This document shows positions 12,029-22,186 of a stretch of DNA of 38,474 nt, piece by piece. The number at the start of each line of letters is the position of its first letter. Within the stretch, counting starts at the first letter, position 1. This DNA comes from Isotricha intestinalis (taxonomy: Eukaryota > Ciliophora > Litostomatea > Vestibuliferida > Isotrichidae). Both the position numbers and the translations under genes were made by a program. The stretch covers positions 1 through 38,474 of the forward strand of contig JAJJLU010000476.1 of the NCBI GenBank assembly GCA_023807065.1, given 5' to 3'. The notes under the pieces were generated by a model that ran no database searches, was not told the DNA's origin, and saw only the letters and a list, made by a program, of their open reading frames with translations.

Positions 12029-13075
12029 TTAATTATTAGTATAATGATTTTCTGAATAATTTCTTTCAGGTAATTCTTTTTTTTTATGTTTTTGTAAAAC
12101 AGGTAAAATTTTTTTAAAAGCTTCATAAATTTCATTTCTTTCTTTAGCTCCTGTTAAAACTATTTTTCCAGAAACGAAAATTAAAAGAACAATTTTAGGA
12201 TCAATCATTTTAAAAATTAATCCAGGGAAAACTTCAGGTTCATAATTACAATATCTATTTTGAGTGCTTAATCCTTCTAATGAAATTTTAAATCCAACAT
12301 CACAAGAACCAACAATATTTTGTATTTTAAAAGAACTAAATTTAACATCATAATTTAATTTCTGAATAATTTTAGCATATTGTCTTGCAGCTTTTTTACT
12401 TTCTTCTTCACTTTTTGCTCCTGTACAAACCATTTTTCCACTTGCAAATATTAATGCTGTTGTTTTTGGTTGTCTTATTCTCATTATTACTGCAGCAAAT
12501 CTTTTTGGATTGTATTCTGCATTTCTTGCTTTTAAAGCTATTGTTCTTAAATCTAATTTACATTTTAAATCTGCTGTTGATACTATATTCTGTAATTGAG
12601 GCTTTTTTTCATTTGAACTTGCAGTTAATAAATTTTCATTATTACTTATTGAATGATTTGAATTATGTGAAAGTAATTTTGCTCTTGGAGTTGTTGGAGT
12701 AAGATTTTTAGAATTTGGAATTTTACTTTCTCCTATATTACTTAAAATATTTGGAGAAGCTGCTTTTGTAACATTTACATAATTTATTCTTTGACCTTCA
12801 TGTACATATGCTGGTGATTGGGCTCTTCCAAAATGTGAAGGATTTATTGTATTTCCTGAAGCATACATTGGATCAATATAATTGCTCTCGTTTGGTGATG
12901 TATTGTGATTTGGAAAAAATTGATTATTTCCCATTGTTAATATTTGATTTTGATGCAGTTGATTTGGAGTTTCTGGAACTATATTATATCCTGGAGTTCG
13001 TGCCAGAAGGATACTTGATAAATTTTTAGCTGATGATAAATGTATATTTGAACCTTCATTATGATTTAATTCCAT
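12029..13075 (-). CDS. TBP: TATA-box-binding protein (TBP)
   Basis: This 348-residue general transcription factor binds the TATA element and nucleates pre-initiation complexes for the nuclear RNA polymerases. The conserved saddle core covers about residues 160-335 as two direct repeats. Repeat 1 runs from [16 protein letters not shown] through [19 protein letters not shown] to [20 protein letters not shown]. Repeat 2 runs from [16 protein letters not shown] through [20 protein letters not shown] to [16 protein letters not shown]. The DNA-intercalating Phe positions appear kept. The N-terminal 160 residues are Asn/Ser/Pro-rich, low complexity and specific to the lineage, with an [15 protein letters not shown] motif near 26-40. 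It starts with ATG at 13075 and ends with TAA, without introns. Identity is very secure. Confidence 0.97.
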   Translation of the reverse strand: MELNHNEGSNIHLSSAKNLSSILLARTPGYNIVPETPNQLHQNQILTMGNNQFFPNHNTSPNESNYIDPMYASGNTINPSHFGRAQSPAYVHEGQRINYVNVTKAASPNILSNIGESKIPNSKNLTPTTPRAKLLSHNSNHSISNNENLLTASSNEKKPQLQNIVSTADLKCKLDLRTIALKARNAEYNPKRFAAVIMRIRQPKTTALIFASGKMVCTGAKSEEESKKAARQYAKIIQKLNYDVKFSSFKIQNIVGSCDVGFKISLEGLSTQNRYCNYEPEVFPGLIFKMIDPKIVLLIFVSGKIVLTGAKERNEIYEAFKKILPVLQKHKKKELPERNYSENHYTNN

Positions 13076-14601
13076 TTTTTTTTTTATTTATATATTTTTT
13101 GACCTTGGTATTTATATCTTTTTGATAGGAAATTTTTTTTTTTTTTTTTGGCATTTTTTTCAAGGAATTTTCATCTGGTTTTATTTTTTTTGACATTTAG
13201 TTTAAAACTTATTAATTTTTTATTTTTAGACTGAATAATATTTGTATTCAAATTCATATTACAAATCTGATTAAATTATATGATTGTTTTTGATAAAAAA
13301 TTATTTATGATATCTTCAAAATTTTTTATTTTATTTTAATTTAATTTATTTTATTCTTTTATTTGAGATAATTTTTATATGGAAGAATAAATAAAAAAAA
13401 ATAAAGGAATTGAAAAATTTAAATATTCAAAAATAAATATTAAAAATTAAGAATATTTAATTATATGGAAAATAAAATGAATATGTAAAAATAGAACATC
13501 ATTAAATTAAAAATTATTGCAAAAAAAAGAAAGAATATTTTATTTTTTTTGGAAATAAATTTTATTTTTTTAATTTAATATTTTGATAATACAATTATAT
13601 TTTTTTGATTCAACATATCTTTTAATCTTACTTTAAAAATATTTTAATATAAGAATCATATAATTAATTTGAAAAATAATATTTCTTTTCTATTTGATTT
13701 CCATTTTTTTTATATGATCTCCTTTAAATATTATTGGATTATTGCTTGAATAACAATTATTTTCAAATATTAATTTAAAAAGTTTGAAAAACTAAACAAT
13801 AAAATTTTCAGTAAAAAGGATTTACTTATGGAATTTTTTTTCTGATTTTTGTATTCATTATCAAATAAAAAAAAATAAAAAATCAAAAAAAAAGAAAAAA
13901 AAAAAAAAATTAATTTTTCAAAAAAAAAAAAAATAATTAATTATTATGCTTAACTTTTTTAAAATTTAAATTATTATGTTAGTGACAATATAAAATATTG
14001 CATAATTAACAGAAAGTGGGAAATTAATTTAATAAAGAAAAAGAGTAGTGTAAACTTAATAAATTCATAAAATTATTGTCTTATAATTTTAAAGCTTTTA
14101 TTCATAATAAATTAAACCACACTCAAATAAGAAAAATTAATTTTTTTGAGTCTTTACATTTTTATAAAATTTCAAATTTTGGTCCTTAGCTTAAGAAGGG
14201 GAAATATTATTTATATTCTGTTCATTATAGATAAATTATAAAAATAAAGTTTTTTGAGTTTATTATTTGTGATAATGTTATGTAAAAAATATGATAGATT
14301 CTATATCTTTTCCATATTTTTTTCCAAATTTCCATATTTTTTAAAATTCCAAATGTAGAAAAATCTAGTTCTGGACATTTTATCTAAAATATCTTTTTTC
14401 TAGAAACATACACTTTATTAGAATTGTTATAAAGAGTTATAAATTTAAAGATAATTCATATTAATCCTACATTTTTTTTTATCTTTGGAATTAAACGTAA
14501 TCATTAAAAAGATTAGATTTTCTTTTTTAGAGATATTTTTTTATTGATTTTCTTATTTTCCAATTTTGAAGATTTTTTCCAAACTCACCTTAAATAATTT
14601 T
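13076..14601. other. Gene-poor AT-rich spacer with homopolymer tracts
   Basis: This spacer holds T runs just upstream of the TBP start (13076-13150), probably within its promoter or 5' UTR, and an A-rich low-complexity tract at about 13865-13935. Between 13930 and 14600 the minus strand gives coding-like translations when stops are ignored, but more than one frame looks equally good. I cannot assign a gene there. No tRNA-like element was seen. Confidence 0.4.
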
Positions 14602-15070
14602 TTAAATTATTTTTTCATTTATTAAAATAAAAATAACAGCTATTATTATGATTATTATTATTCGGATGATTCCATCCAAATAATCTAAATAAGGATTCAC
14701 ATATATTTTAATCAATAAAGAAGACTTATATCTTTTACATTGAAGATATTTTTAAATTCAACTATTAATTGTTCTGTCCAATCTCCTCTTAATGTTTTAT
14801 TAATTTTATCTCTTCTTATCGCTATAAGCTAAAATAATAACAGTTATTCTTTTATATATTAATAAAATATCAGTGAAATAAATCTAAATATTTTATCTTA
14901 AGTTGATTTTAGGAAAAATTATTTATTAAAAAATCTCAAAGCTTTATTTTTTTGAATTAAATTTGTCTCTCATCTTCATTTATATCTAAAGTTCTATTTC
15001 CATTTCATATAATAAAATTGTATTATTCAAATTTCCATTAGGATTTTTCCAAATAATTTACATTTATATA
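14602..15070 (-). pseudogene. Gene relic of a membrane-anchored protein
   Basis: Three minus-strand blocks look strongly coding yet lie in different frames. At about 15055-14930 one reads WKNPNGNLNNTILLYE and then, frame-shifted, GNRTLDINEDERQ. At 14828-14712 a frame runs from LIAIRRDKINKTLRGDWTEQ through EFKNIFNVKDISLLY to a TGA. At 14712-14602 another frame carries KIYVNPYLDYLDGIIR, then an Ile-rich membrane helix, and ends with NEKII and TAA. I could not join them with canonical introns, because donors are missing between the first two blocks. I therefore read a decayed gene encoding a C-terminally anchored protein. A real multi-exon gene with unusual splicing is the alternative. Confidence 0.5.
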
Positions 15071-15150
15071 TATGTTAAAGGGGTTTTATAATTTATTTTT
15101 TAAAAAATTAATATTTATAAATCAATTAATATATTTTTTATTCCAATTTA

Positions 15151-16143
15151 ATGGGAAAGAAATATCAAAATTCAAAAAACGAAAAATTCGAAACATTTCT
15201 TTTAAAATTAAACGAAATTTTAAATAATAATTCTTATGCGAATTTTATAAATTGGAGTGAAAACGGTAAATATATTATTATAAAAGACTTAAATGAATTA
15301 TCAAAAAAAGTGCTTCCAAAATATTTTAAACATCATAATTATTCTTCTTTTGTAAGACAATTAAATATGTATAATTTTCATAAAGTAAAAACGAATTTAA
15401 ACTCAAACGAACAAATTTTTCAACATAATAAATTTATTAAAGGGATTTCAGTTGATAAAATTAAAAGAATTAAAAGAAAAATTCACGACAACGAATCTCT
15501 AAGTTCCAGTGCAAAAGACGAGAAAAGTTATTCATTAAGTGGAAGAAATAATAAAAATAATGATAATAAAATAGAAGATTCAATTAATTATTTAGTGAAT
15601 AAAACAAATGAAAATTCTAAAATTCAAGATTTGCTTCAAAAACAAATTGAATTATTAACCAAACAAAATTTACTTCTTATGCAATCAATTGAAAAAAACA
15701 ATCAGCAATTAATTATTCAAAATAATTTTAATAAAAGGATTGATGGAATAAGTTTTCTAATTAAATCTTTATTAACTAATTTTCCTGAAAACAATCTCAA
15801 AAATCAAAACTTTCAAAACAATAAATTTTTAAAATATAATATAATTAATAGTATCAATAATAATGGAATTAATATAAATAAATTAAAAAATAGAAATGAT
15901 ATGGAGAGCCCTACATTATCAAAAAAAAAGAATATTGTTGAAAAAGGAGAAAATTTCAGTATAAACAGTAATGAATCCACTAATTTTCCAAATAAAATAA
16001 ATGAAAGTTTCAATGATAATATATCAATTGAAAGTTTACCTTCAAAAAATTTTTTTGATTTAGATATGAGTTTAAATAAAAATATTCAAGGATTTAATTT
16101 TTTTACTGATTATCCAATAATTATAAATCAAAAAAAAGAATAA
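15151..16143 (+). CDS. Heat shock factor (HSF)-type DNA-binding protein
   Basis: This 330-residue transcription factor has an N-terminal HSF winged-helix domain at residues 10-95. It includes KFETFLLKLNEIL, the FINWSENGKYIIIKD segment, LPKYFKHHNYSSFVRQLNMY and NFHKVK (the usual Gly before FHKV is Asn). Residues about 140-200 form a hydrophobic heptad region, with IQDLLQKQIELLTKQNLLLM, that fits the HR-A/B trimerisation coiled coil. The C-terminal half is Asn/Ser-rich and probably disordered. Family members bind heat-shock elements as trimers; whether this one is the stress regulator or another HSF-like factor cannot be told. It starts with ATG at 15151 and ends with TAA, intronless. Confidence 0.93.
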   Translation: MGKKYQNSKNEKFETFLLKLNEILNNNSYANFINWSENGKYIIIKDLNELSKKVLPKYFKHHNYSSFVRQLNMYNFHKVKTNLNSNEQIFQHNKFIKGISVDKIKRIKRKIHDNESLSSSAKDEKSYSLSGRNNKNNDNKIEDSINYLVNKTNENSKIQDLLQKQIELLTKQNLLLMQSIEKNNQQLIIQNNFNKRIDGISFLIKSLLTNFPENNLKNQNFQNNKFLKYNIINSINNNGININKLKNRNDMESPTLSKKKNIVEKGENFSINSNESTNFPNKINESFNDNISIESLPSKNFFDLDMSLNKNIQGFNFFTDYPIIINQKKE

Positions 16144-16344
16144 AAAATATTAATATTTATTTATAAAATGTGCACTACAATATTCAATTTTTGGTATGTA
16201 AGAAATAAAATAATCTATAAATATATAAATAAAAAATATTTATTTATATATAATATGAAAAAATAATTAAAATATAAATAAAATAAAATTCATTTTAGAA
16301 AAAAGATGAAATATAAAATGAATTAATATAAGATTTACTAAAAA

Positions 16345-16680
16345 ATGGGTAAAGAAAATTGTACATTAAATGAAAAATCAAATAATTCTTAAAAAAGATA
16401 TACTTTCAAGAAAAAGAATGCAAATAGATATAATATATGGAAAAAATCAATAATTCAATAGATAATTTAAATAATTATTCTTCAATTCAGAGAAGAGAAA
16501 TTTTAGCTTTGAATGACTAATTGAACAAAGAAAAACTCAAGAAAAAATAAGAACCTGATTAAATACTTGGAATAAATAAAATTATTAAAAAAAAATAAAA
16601 CTCAAAACAAAAATAATTTAACTTGTAATAAAAAATTTGTTGAATGGAGAAAATGAGGAATTAATTTTTTATAAAACAAA
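16345..16680 (+). pseudogene. Gene relic downstream of the HSF gene
   Basis: From an ATG at 16345 the frame reads MGKENCTLNEKSNNS and hits TAA. A second ATG at 16437, in another frame, reads MEKINNSIDNLNNYSSIQRR and continues REILALND, TAA, LNKEKLKKK, TAA, EPD, TAA, ILGINKII. The stops are nearly all TAA in a Lys/Gln-like helical context. No GT-AG introns explain them. It looks like a decayed coiled-coil gene. The rest of the spacer up to 17042 shows only AT-rich sequence and a 22-bp perfect TTAA-type palindrome at 16703-16724. Confidence 0.4.
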
Positions 16681-17042
16681 TTAATCGGCTAATAATTTAT
16701 ATAGATTAATTAATTAATTAATCTTTATTAAAAAAATTGTAAAATTAGAACAAGATTAATATTTCATTAGTAAATTGTGAGAAATAAAATAAGATTATCA
16801 AACATTAATTTAAAATAAAAAATAATTGGAAAATTAAAAAAATGAAAGGAAGTTGATTTGGAATATAAGAAATTAGGATCAATTTTTTAAATAAAAATTT
16901 AGATTAAAAATTCTGTGATAAACTTAGATTTCCAAACATTGATATATATTTGTATGTAATTGATTTAGAAAATAATTAATTTATTTTATGATTCCAAAAT
17001 TTTCAAAGATTATTTTCATTCTATTATTAAATTATTAATATT

Positions 17043-18158
17043 TTAACTTTTTTTATAAAAACCAATATAACTATCATCTTTACTATAAACAAGAATCATA
17101 TTTGAAAATAAAATTTGAGAAATATAAAAATAATCATATTCTTTATGATAAACAACTCTACACCATTTCATATTTTTTCCATTTTCAACTACATTAACAA
17201 ATAACTTTTCTTTTTTAATACTAATATACCATTTTCCAACAATAAAATTAATATCTCCTAATTTAGAAATATCATAATTTTCATCACAATAAATTTGATG
17301 ACTTTCTTCAATTTTAATAAAACAAACGTTTTTATCAATATCATTTCGAAAAAATTTCATAATCATAAAATCAAAAAATCTTTTAGTAACACTTAAAAAA
17401 CTTTTCCCAATTCCAACCATTAATTTATCACTAGTTTTAAAATATTCATTATTATTAAAAAAAATACCATATAAACCAATTTGCCAATGTCCATCAAAAA
17501 AAATTCTATCTATTTTTGCAACTTTATAAAACTTAGAATTAATATCAACTCTTTTATCAATATTTCCAAGAGTAATACTTGCATTACCTCCGTTATCATT
17601 AATTTCAAAAGAATATAAATTTCTTAAATTTTTTCCTCTATTAAGAGCACTATGAATAAAACTAAAAATAAAATCAATGTTTCCAGAAGCTTCAGTAGCA
17701 CATTTATAACCTAATCCAATTAAACCTTCATAATTTAAATCTTTTAATTTATCTTCTCTAACATTATCAACTAATAAGAAATATTGTTTTTCTGCAATTA
17801 AACTTCCGAATTTTAAAGTTTCAGTTCCCATTGTTCCATTAACAAAAGCTATTTTTGATCTATAACTTGATTTTTTAATTGATGATGAAATTGAAGGATC
17901 ATATCCTTTATTAAATATTGTTTTATCTAAAAGCCATAAACCACAATATGATGTTGATATTTTTACTCTTATTTTTTGAGGAGGAGTTCCTACTTCTAAT
18001 ATTCCTATATAACGTGAATTTTTATCTGTTATTATTTCTTCTACTTCTAATGTTTCTACTGGTTGTTCTTGTAGAAGACGGAATGATATAGTTGAAGCTA
18101 TTTTTGAAAAGGAAATTAGGATTAGGGAAAGAAAGATGGATTTTATATTTTTAAACAT
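17043..18158 (-). CDS. Secreted pepsin-like aspartic protease homologue lacking both catalytic Asp
   Basis: This 371-residue protein has a signal peptide (residues 1-25, hydrophobic core IFLSLILISF), a propeptide-like stretch and a pepsin-fold body starting at SRYIGILEVGTPPQKIRV (48-65). Landmarks of the A1 family are present: the GLWLL after the first active-site loop, EGLIGLGY (144-151) and HWQIGLYGI (224-232). The active-site DTGS motif reads STSY at 68-71, and the second DTGTS reads GIGKS at 249-253, so both catalytic Asp residues are gone. The flap Tyr is also replaced (FVNGTM). The open frame is intact with Cys residues kept, so the protein is probably made and kept for a non-catalytic role such as binding or inhibition; that is inference. 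It starts with ATG at 18158 and ends with TAA. Confidence 0.85.
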   Translation of the reverse strand: MFKNIKSIFLSLILISFSKIASTISFRLLQEQPVETLEVEEIITDKNSRYIGILEVGTPPQKIRVKISTSYCGLWLLDKTIFNKGYDPSISSSIKKSSYRSKIAFVNGTMGTETLKFGSLIAEKQYFLLVDNVREDKLKDLNYEGLIGLGYKCATEASGNIDFIFSFIHSALNRGKNLRNLYSFEINDNGGNASITLGNIDKRVDINSKFYKVAKIDRIFFDGHWQIGLYGIFFNNNEYFKTSDKLMVGIGKSFLSVTKRFFDFMIMKFFRNDIDKNVCFIKIEESHQIYCDENYDISKLGDINFIVGKWYISIKKEKLFVNVVENGKNMKWCRVVYHKEYDYFYISQILFSNMILVYSKDDSYIGFYKKS

Positions 18159-18340
18159 ATTTATTTGAGAGTTATTATTTAATTTTTATTTTGAGATTTA
18201 TTAGTCTTTATTTTTTTGTGTTTTTTTATTTTTTTAAATAAATTATGTAAATTGGGTTTATTTATATTCATATATCAATTTAGATTTAATAATATTTTAT
18301 CTAAAAAATTTTAATATTAAATTAAATTGTTGGAATTGTC

Positions 18341-21300
18341 TTAAGGAAGATTATTTTGAGTATTATTTACTTCTTCTTCTAATTCTTTCATTTTCCTTTT
18401 ATTCCAAAGGTTAGTTAAAATAGGAACAACAATTTTTTCTACAATAATAGAAATAATAAAATAACATACACAAATAATAAAAATAATAATATTAAAATAA
18501 TCATCACTATACTTTTTTAAAATATCATTAAAATTAAATAGAGATAGTAAATTCATAGAATAATCATCAGGATTTATAATAATAAAAAAGCAATAGAAAA
18601 ACCAAGCAATAAGAAAAATAGTTAAAGGTATATTAGTATATAAATTTTCATTAAAAGGTTTAGAAATTATAAAAATTAAAGCAGTAGTTAAATATTCAAT
18701 GGTCCCAATTAAAAAAATAACAGTATTTTCAGGACATTCAAAAACATCAATATCACTAAATTTACACATAGGACCTTTATACCAATTTCTTTTTTTTAAA
18801 AAATATAAACCAATATTTAAAAATATAAAAGAAATCACGCTTTGAAATAATATAGAAGTAACAATAGGAAAACTAATTAAATTACCTGATGGTTTATGAT
18901 GAGTTAATTTATGATAAGGTTCTGTTAAAGGATATAAACTTGCAAGAGGTAAAACAATAAAAATATCAACAGATACACTTTGATAATTAGTTAAAAAGCT
19001 TTGATTCATAATTAATAAAATAGTATTTAGAAATTGAATAATAGAATACATTATCATAAATTTAAAAATCTGAATTGAACAAATTAAAGAAGATTTACAT
19101 TCTTTTAATAATGTTGGTAAACATGAAATATCATTTATCATAGAAGTAAATGATGCTGCAATTGATGATTCTTCTTTTGATAATGAAACTCCAATATCTG
19201 CAAATCTTAAAGCAATATTATCATTTGCTCCTTCTCCACACATACATACTGTTAAATTTTCTTCTTTTAATGATAATATTAAATTACCTTTTTGCTCTGG
19301 TTCCATTCCTGAATAAATTTTACCATATTGAAGTATAGTTTTAAATATTTCTGAATATATTTTATATTTTAATAAATGTGTTTCTTTATATTTTTTATTT
19401 AGATTATAAAAGTAATCAAATGTTTTTCCATTTATTCCAATTACATAATTTTCTTTTGTATTTTCAAAAGGATAATCTTGTAAATCTATATTTAATAACA
19501 ATGAATCATCATTTTGAATATTATCTTTTATTTCATTAATTTGAATATTTGGTGATGGATTATATATTGAACTTTGTCTTCTTGTCAAAGGCAAATTTTC
19601 AGGTGGAAATCTAAAAATAAAAGAATTATATAAATCATTTTCAATATTAGATGAATTTAAAACTATTTCAGAACCACTTGAAATTTGTTTTCTAAAAGAT
19701 AAACTTTCTTCATTAAAAAAATTAATATCTTCTTCTTCATCATCATCATCAAATTTTCCGATAGTACTCCAAATTAATTTATTTCCATCAATTTCACAAG
19801 AATGAACAATAGCTTCTTTATTTATTAATTCACATTGTCTAGCTACAGAAATTGCAGTTAATAAATAATCTCCGGTTAACATTATCATTTTTATATCTGC
19901 TTCACCTAATATATTTATTGTTTCTTTTGTACCTTCTTTTAATTTATTTTTAAAAAGTACTAAACCTAAAAATATAAAATTACATTCTATCTTTTCTCTA
20001 GTTACTTGTTGACTTTGAAGAAATGACATTTTTAATAATTTCATTCCTAAAGCATAAATACGCAATCCTTTTGTGGAATATTTTTTTAATATTTCATTTA
20101 AATTTTCTGGTATTGATTCTTGTAAACATAAATCTCTTATTTTATTTGCTGAACATTTACAATAAATTTTATAATAATCTTCATTTGGATTTTTCACTAT
20201 AACTGACATTCTTTGTAATCTTGATGAAAAACTAAAACTTTTTATTACACCTAATTCATAATGAGATGAAATTATTTTTTCTTCTTCGTCATTATCTTTT
20301 ATATTTTTTAATTTTTCATCTAAATTTAATTCTTCTTTTGGTCTTAAATAAGTGTTCAACAAATCAAAATTTCCATAATCATTATCTACTATTTTCCAAT
20401 TTATACTCTCTAATAGTTTTATATCTAACTCATTTCCTATTATTTTCCCTTTATATTTAGTAATATTATGACATGTGGCAATACATTCAATATAAAATTG
20501 ATTCATATCTTTGTTTTTTGAGGTTTTTTTTTTTTGATTTTTTTCTTTATAATACTCATAAGCATTTTTTGAAAATTTATCGGCAGTTTTGTTTAAATCA
20601 GAAAAACAAAAATTGCCTTCTTTATCAATATAAATAGGTCTGAAACCATAAATTTCTAAATTTTCTTCAGTTAAAGTTCCAGTTTTATCTAAGCAAATTG
20701 TGTTAATTTTCCCAGCAATATCAACTTTATATTTATTCCTACAAATAATTCTTTGTTTTCTCAATCTTCCAATAATTAAGGTATTTCCAATTCCTAAGCA
20801 AGTTGGTAATGAAGGAGGAATTGTCGTTGTAATTAAATCCAAACACTTAATTATAATTATATAATTTGTTTCTCCTAATTTTATTAAATATGGAATTATT
20901 ATACATAAACCAATTATTGCTACTAATATCATAAACAATATATATTTCTGGGAATCACTTATAAATTCAAATTCTTCATTTTCAGAATAAAATGTTGCTC
21001 TTATTAAATTACCTTTCCAAGTGTTAAACCCAGTTGAATCAACTAAAGCATAAACTTTATCATTTTTTTTTTTGGGGATTTTTTGAATTATTTGAGTACC
21101 TGAAAATAAAAAATTTTTTTCTTCTTTTTCTTCAATAAATATATCTTTTTTATTTGGAATTGAATTTTTTTTAATTGGGGTATTTTCACCAGTTAACATG
21201 GCTTCATTAATAAAAACAGTACCTGATAATAAAATTGCATCACAAGGCATTAATTGATTTTCTTCTGGAACTTCAAATAAATCTCCAGGAACTAAATCTT

Positions 21301-22186
21301 TACTTGATATATTTTTTTTATATTTTTTACCCTCTTCATTTTTTCTAATAACATTAACAGAACAAGTATATTTTGCTAATTTTTGTAATTTTAATTGATT
21401 TTTTCTTGCTTCATATGAATTTGCAATAATTGAGAATATTGTGGTTAATGTTATTATAGTTGCATATATTTCATATTGATCAATATACCATAAAATTATT
21501 GAAAATATATCAAAGAGGTAAAATGGATCTCCTAATTCAAAATATAAAAATTTGAAATATGAACGAATTTGAAGTTTAATATTACATTCACCAAAAATTT
21601 TTCTTTGTATTTCTACATCTGAATCATATAATCCTTCAGTACATGTTTTATGAATTTTTTTATATGATGTATGTAATTTATATTTTAAACTTTGAAATGA
21701 ATCTATTGATGATATATATATATATCTAAAAAATTTATAGTTAAAATGATATATTTCCTTAGCGTTAAATGGGATATTTGTGTCGTAATCTGTATGAAGA
21801 AATTTATTTTCTGTTTGATTTAAATTTGTTTTTCTCAATTTTTTTATTGTAAATTCATCATTTTTTCCATAGATTGCTATAAATTTTCCTTCTGACAAAA
21901 TACATCTTTTATAAATAAATAATAGTTTAAGTGAAGGAAACCATACTAAAAAAAAACTAAAAATTCCTAATGTTAAAATATTTAATAAAATATAAAGGAT
22001 TAAAAAAGGGTAATTATATCTTATTGGAATAATCTTCTCAATTTTTGCATAATCTCCACATAAATTATCATATTCAGAAACATGATATGATTTTAATGTC
22101 TCATTTAATTTTTTACTTTTATTTTCCTCTTCAATATGTTCTTTAATAATAGGTAATTCTAATGATTTTTTATTTGAATACTCCAA
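18341..22186 (-). CDS. P5B-type P-type ATPase (ATP13A-like), no ATG start
   Basis: This membrane pump of the P5 group has family relatives (ATP13A2/3) that move polyamines out of late endosomes or lysosomes; the substrate here is inferred. The protein has 1281 residues. It shows an N-terminal P5 membrane hairpin at about 60-95. The actuator motif LTGEN follows VPGDLFEVPEENQLMPCD. PPSLPT in TM4 is near 455, the phosphorylation site DKTGTLT near 500 and the nucleotide-domain FSSRLQRMSVIV later on. MLTGDYLLTA and MCGEGANDNIALRFADIGVS (about 980-1000) precede six C-terminal TM helices. PPxLP without Glu favours P5B over P5A. The TGES and GDGxND motifs read TGEN and GEGAND, conservative but unusual. 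The frame opens after an upstream TAA, yet its only plausible start is TTG at 22186. The first internal Met is about residue 310, beyond essential segments. Initiation is unresolved. Confidence 0.92.
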   Translation of the reverse strand: MEYSNKKSLELPIIKEHIEEENKSKKLNETLKSYHVSEYDNLCGDYAKIEKIIPIRYNYPFLILYILLNILTLGIFSFFLVWFPSLKLLFIYKRCILSEGKFIAIYGKNDEFTIKKLRKTNLNQTENKFLHTDYDTNIPFNAKEIYHFNYKFFRYIYISSIDSFQSLKYKLHTSYKKIHKTCTEGLYDSDVEIQRKIFGECNIKLQIRSYFKFLYFELGDPFYLFDIFSIILWYIDQYEIYATIITLTTIFSIIANSYEARKNQLKLQKLAKYTCSVNVIRKNEEGKKYKKNISSKDLVPGDLFEVPEENQLMPCDAILLSGTVFINEAMLTGENTPIKKNSIPNKKDIFIEEKEEKNFLFSGTQIIQKIPKKKNDKVYALVDSTGFNTWKGNLIRATFYSENEEFEFISDSQKYILFMILVAIIGLCIIIPYLIKLGETNYIIIIKCLDLITTTIPPSLPTCLGIGNTLIIGRLRKQRIICRNKYKVDIAGKINTICLDKTGTLTEENLEIYGFRPIYIDKEGNFCFSDLNKTADKFSKNAYEYYKEKNQKKKTSKNKDMNQFYIECIATCHNITKYKGKIIGNELDIKLLESINWKIVDNDYGNFDLLNTYLRPKEELNLDEKLKNIKDNDEEEKIISSHYELGVIKSFSFSSRLQRMSVIVKNPNEDYYKIYCKCSANKIRDLCLQESIPENLNEILKKYSTKGLRIYALGMKLLKMSFLQSQQVTREKIECNFIFLGLVLFKNKLKEGTKETINILGEADIKMIMLTGDYLLTAISVARQCELINKEAIVHSCEIDGNKLIWSTIGKFDDDDEEEDINFFNEESLSFRKQISSGSEIVLNSSNIENDLYNSFIFRFPPENLPLTRRQSSIYNPSPNIQINEIKDNIQNDDSLLLNIDLQDYPFENTKENYVIGINGKTFDYFYNLNKKYKETHLLKYKIYSEIFKTILQYGKIYSGMEPEQKGNLILSLKEENLTVCMCGEGANDNIALRFADIGVSLSKEESSIAASFTSMINDISCLPTLLKECKSSLICSIQIFKFMIMYSIIQFLNTILLIMNQSFLTNYQSVSVDIFIVLPLASLYPLTEPYHKLTHHKPSGNLISFPIVTSILFQSVISFIFLNIGLYFLKKRNWYKGPMCKFSDIDVFECPENTVIFLIGTIEYLTTALIFIISKPFNENLYTNIPLTIFLIAWFFYCFFIIINPDDYSMNLLSLFNFNDILKKYSDDYFNIIIFIICVCYFIISIIVEKIVVPILTNLWNKRKMKELEEEVNNTQNNLP

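Noticed and set aside
12385..13029. Plus-strand ORFs opposite the TBP gene
   Set aside because: They are Leu/Phe-rich antisense shadows of the TBP coding sequence.
15813..16013. Minus-strand ORF opposite the HSF gene
   Set aside because: A Phe/Leu/Ile-rich antisense shadow of the Asn/Lys-rich HSF tail.
16703..16724. 22-bp perfect TTAA-type palindrome
   Set aside because: Simple alternating TTAA sequence is expected by chance in DNA this AT-rich.
19150..20460. Plus-strand ORFs opposite the P5B ATPase
   Set aside because: Antisense shadows with no family features; the ATPase on the other strand is certain.
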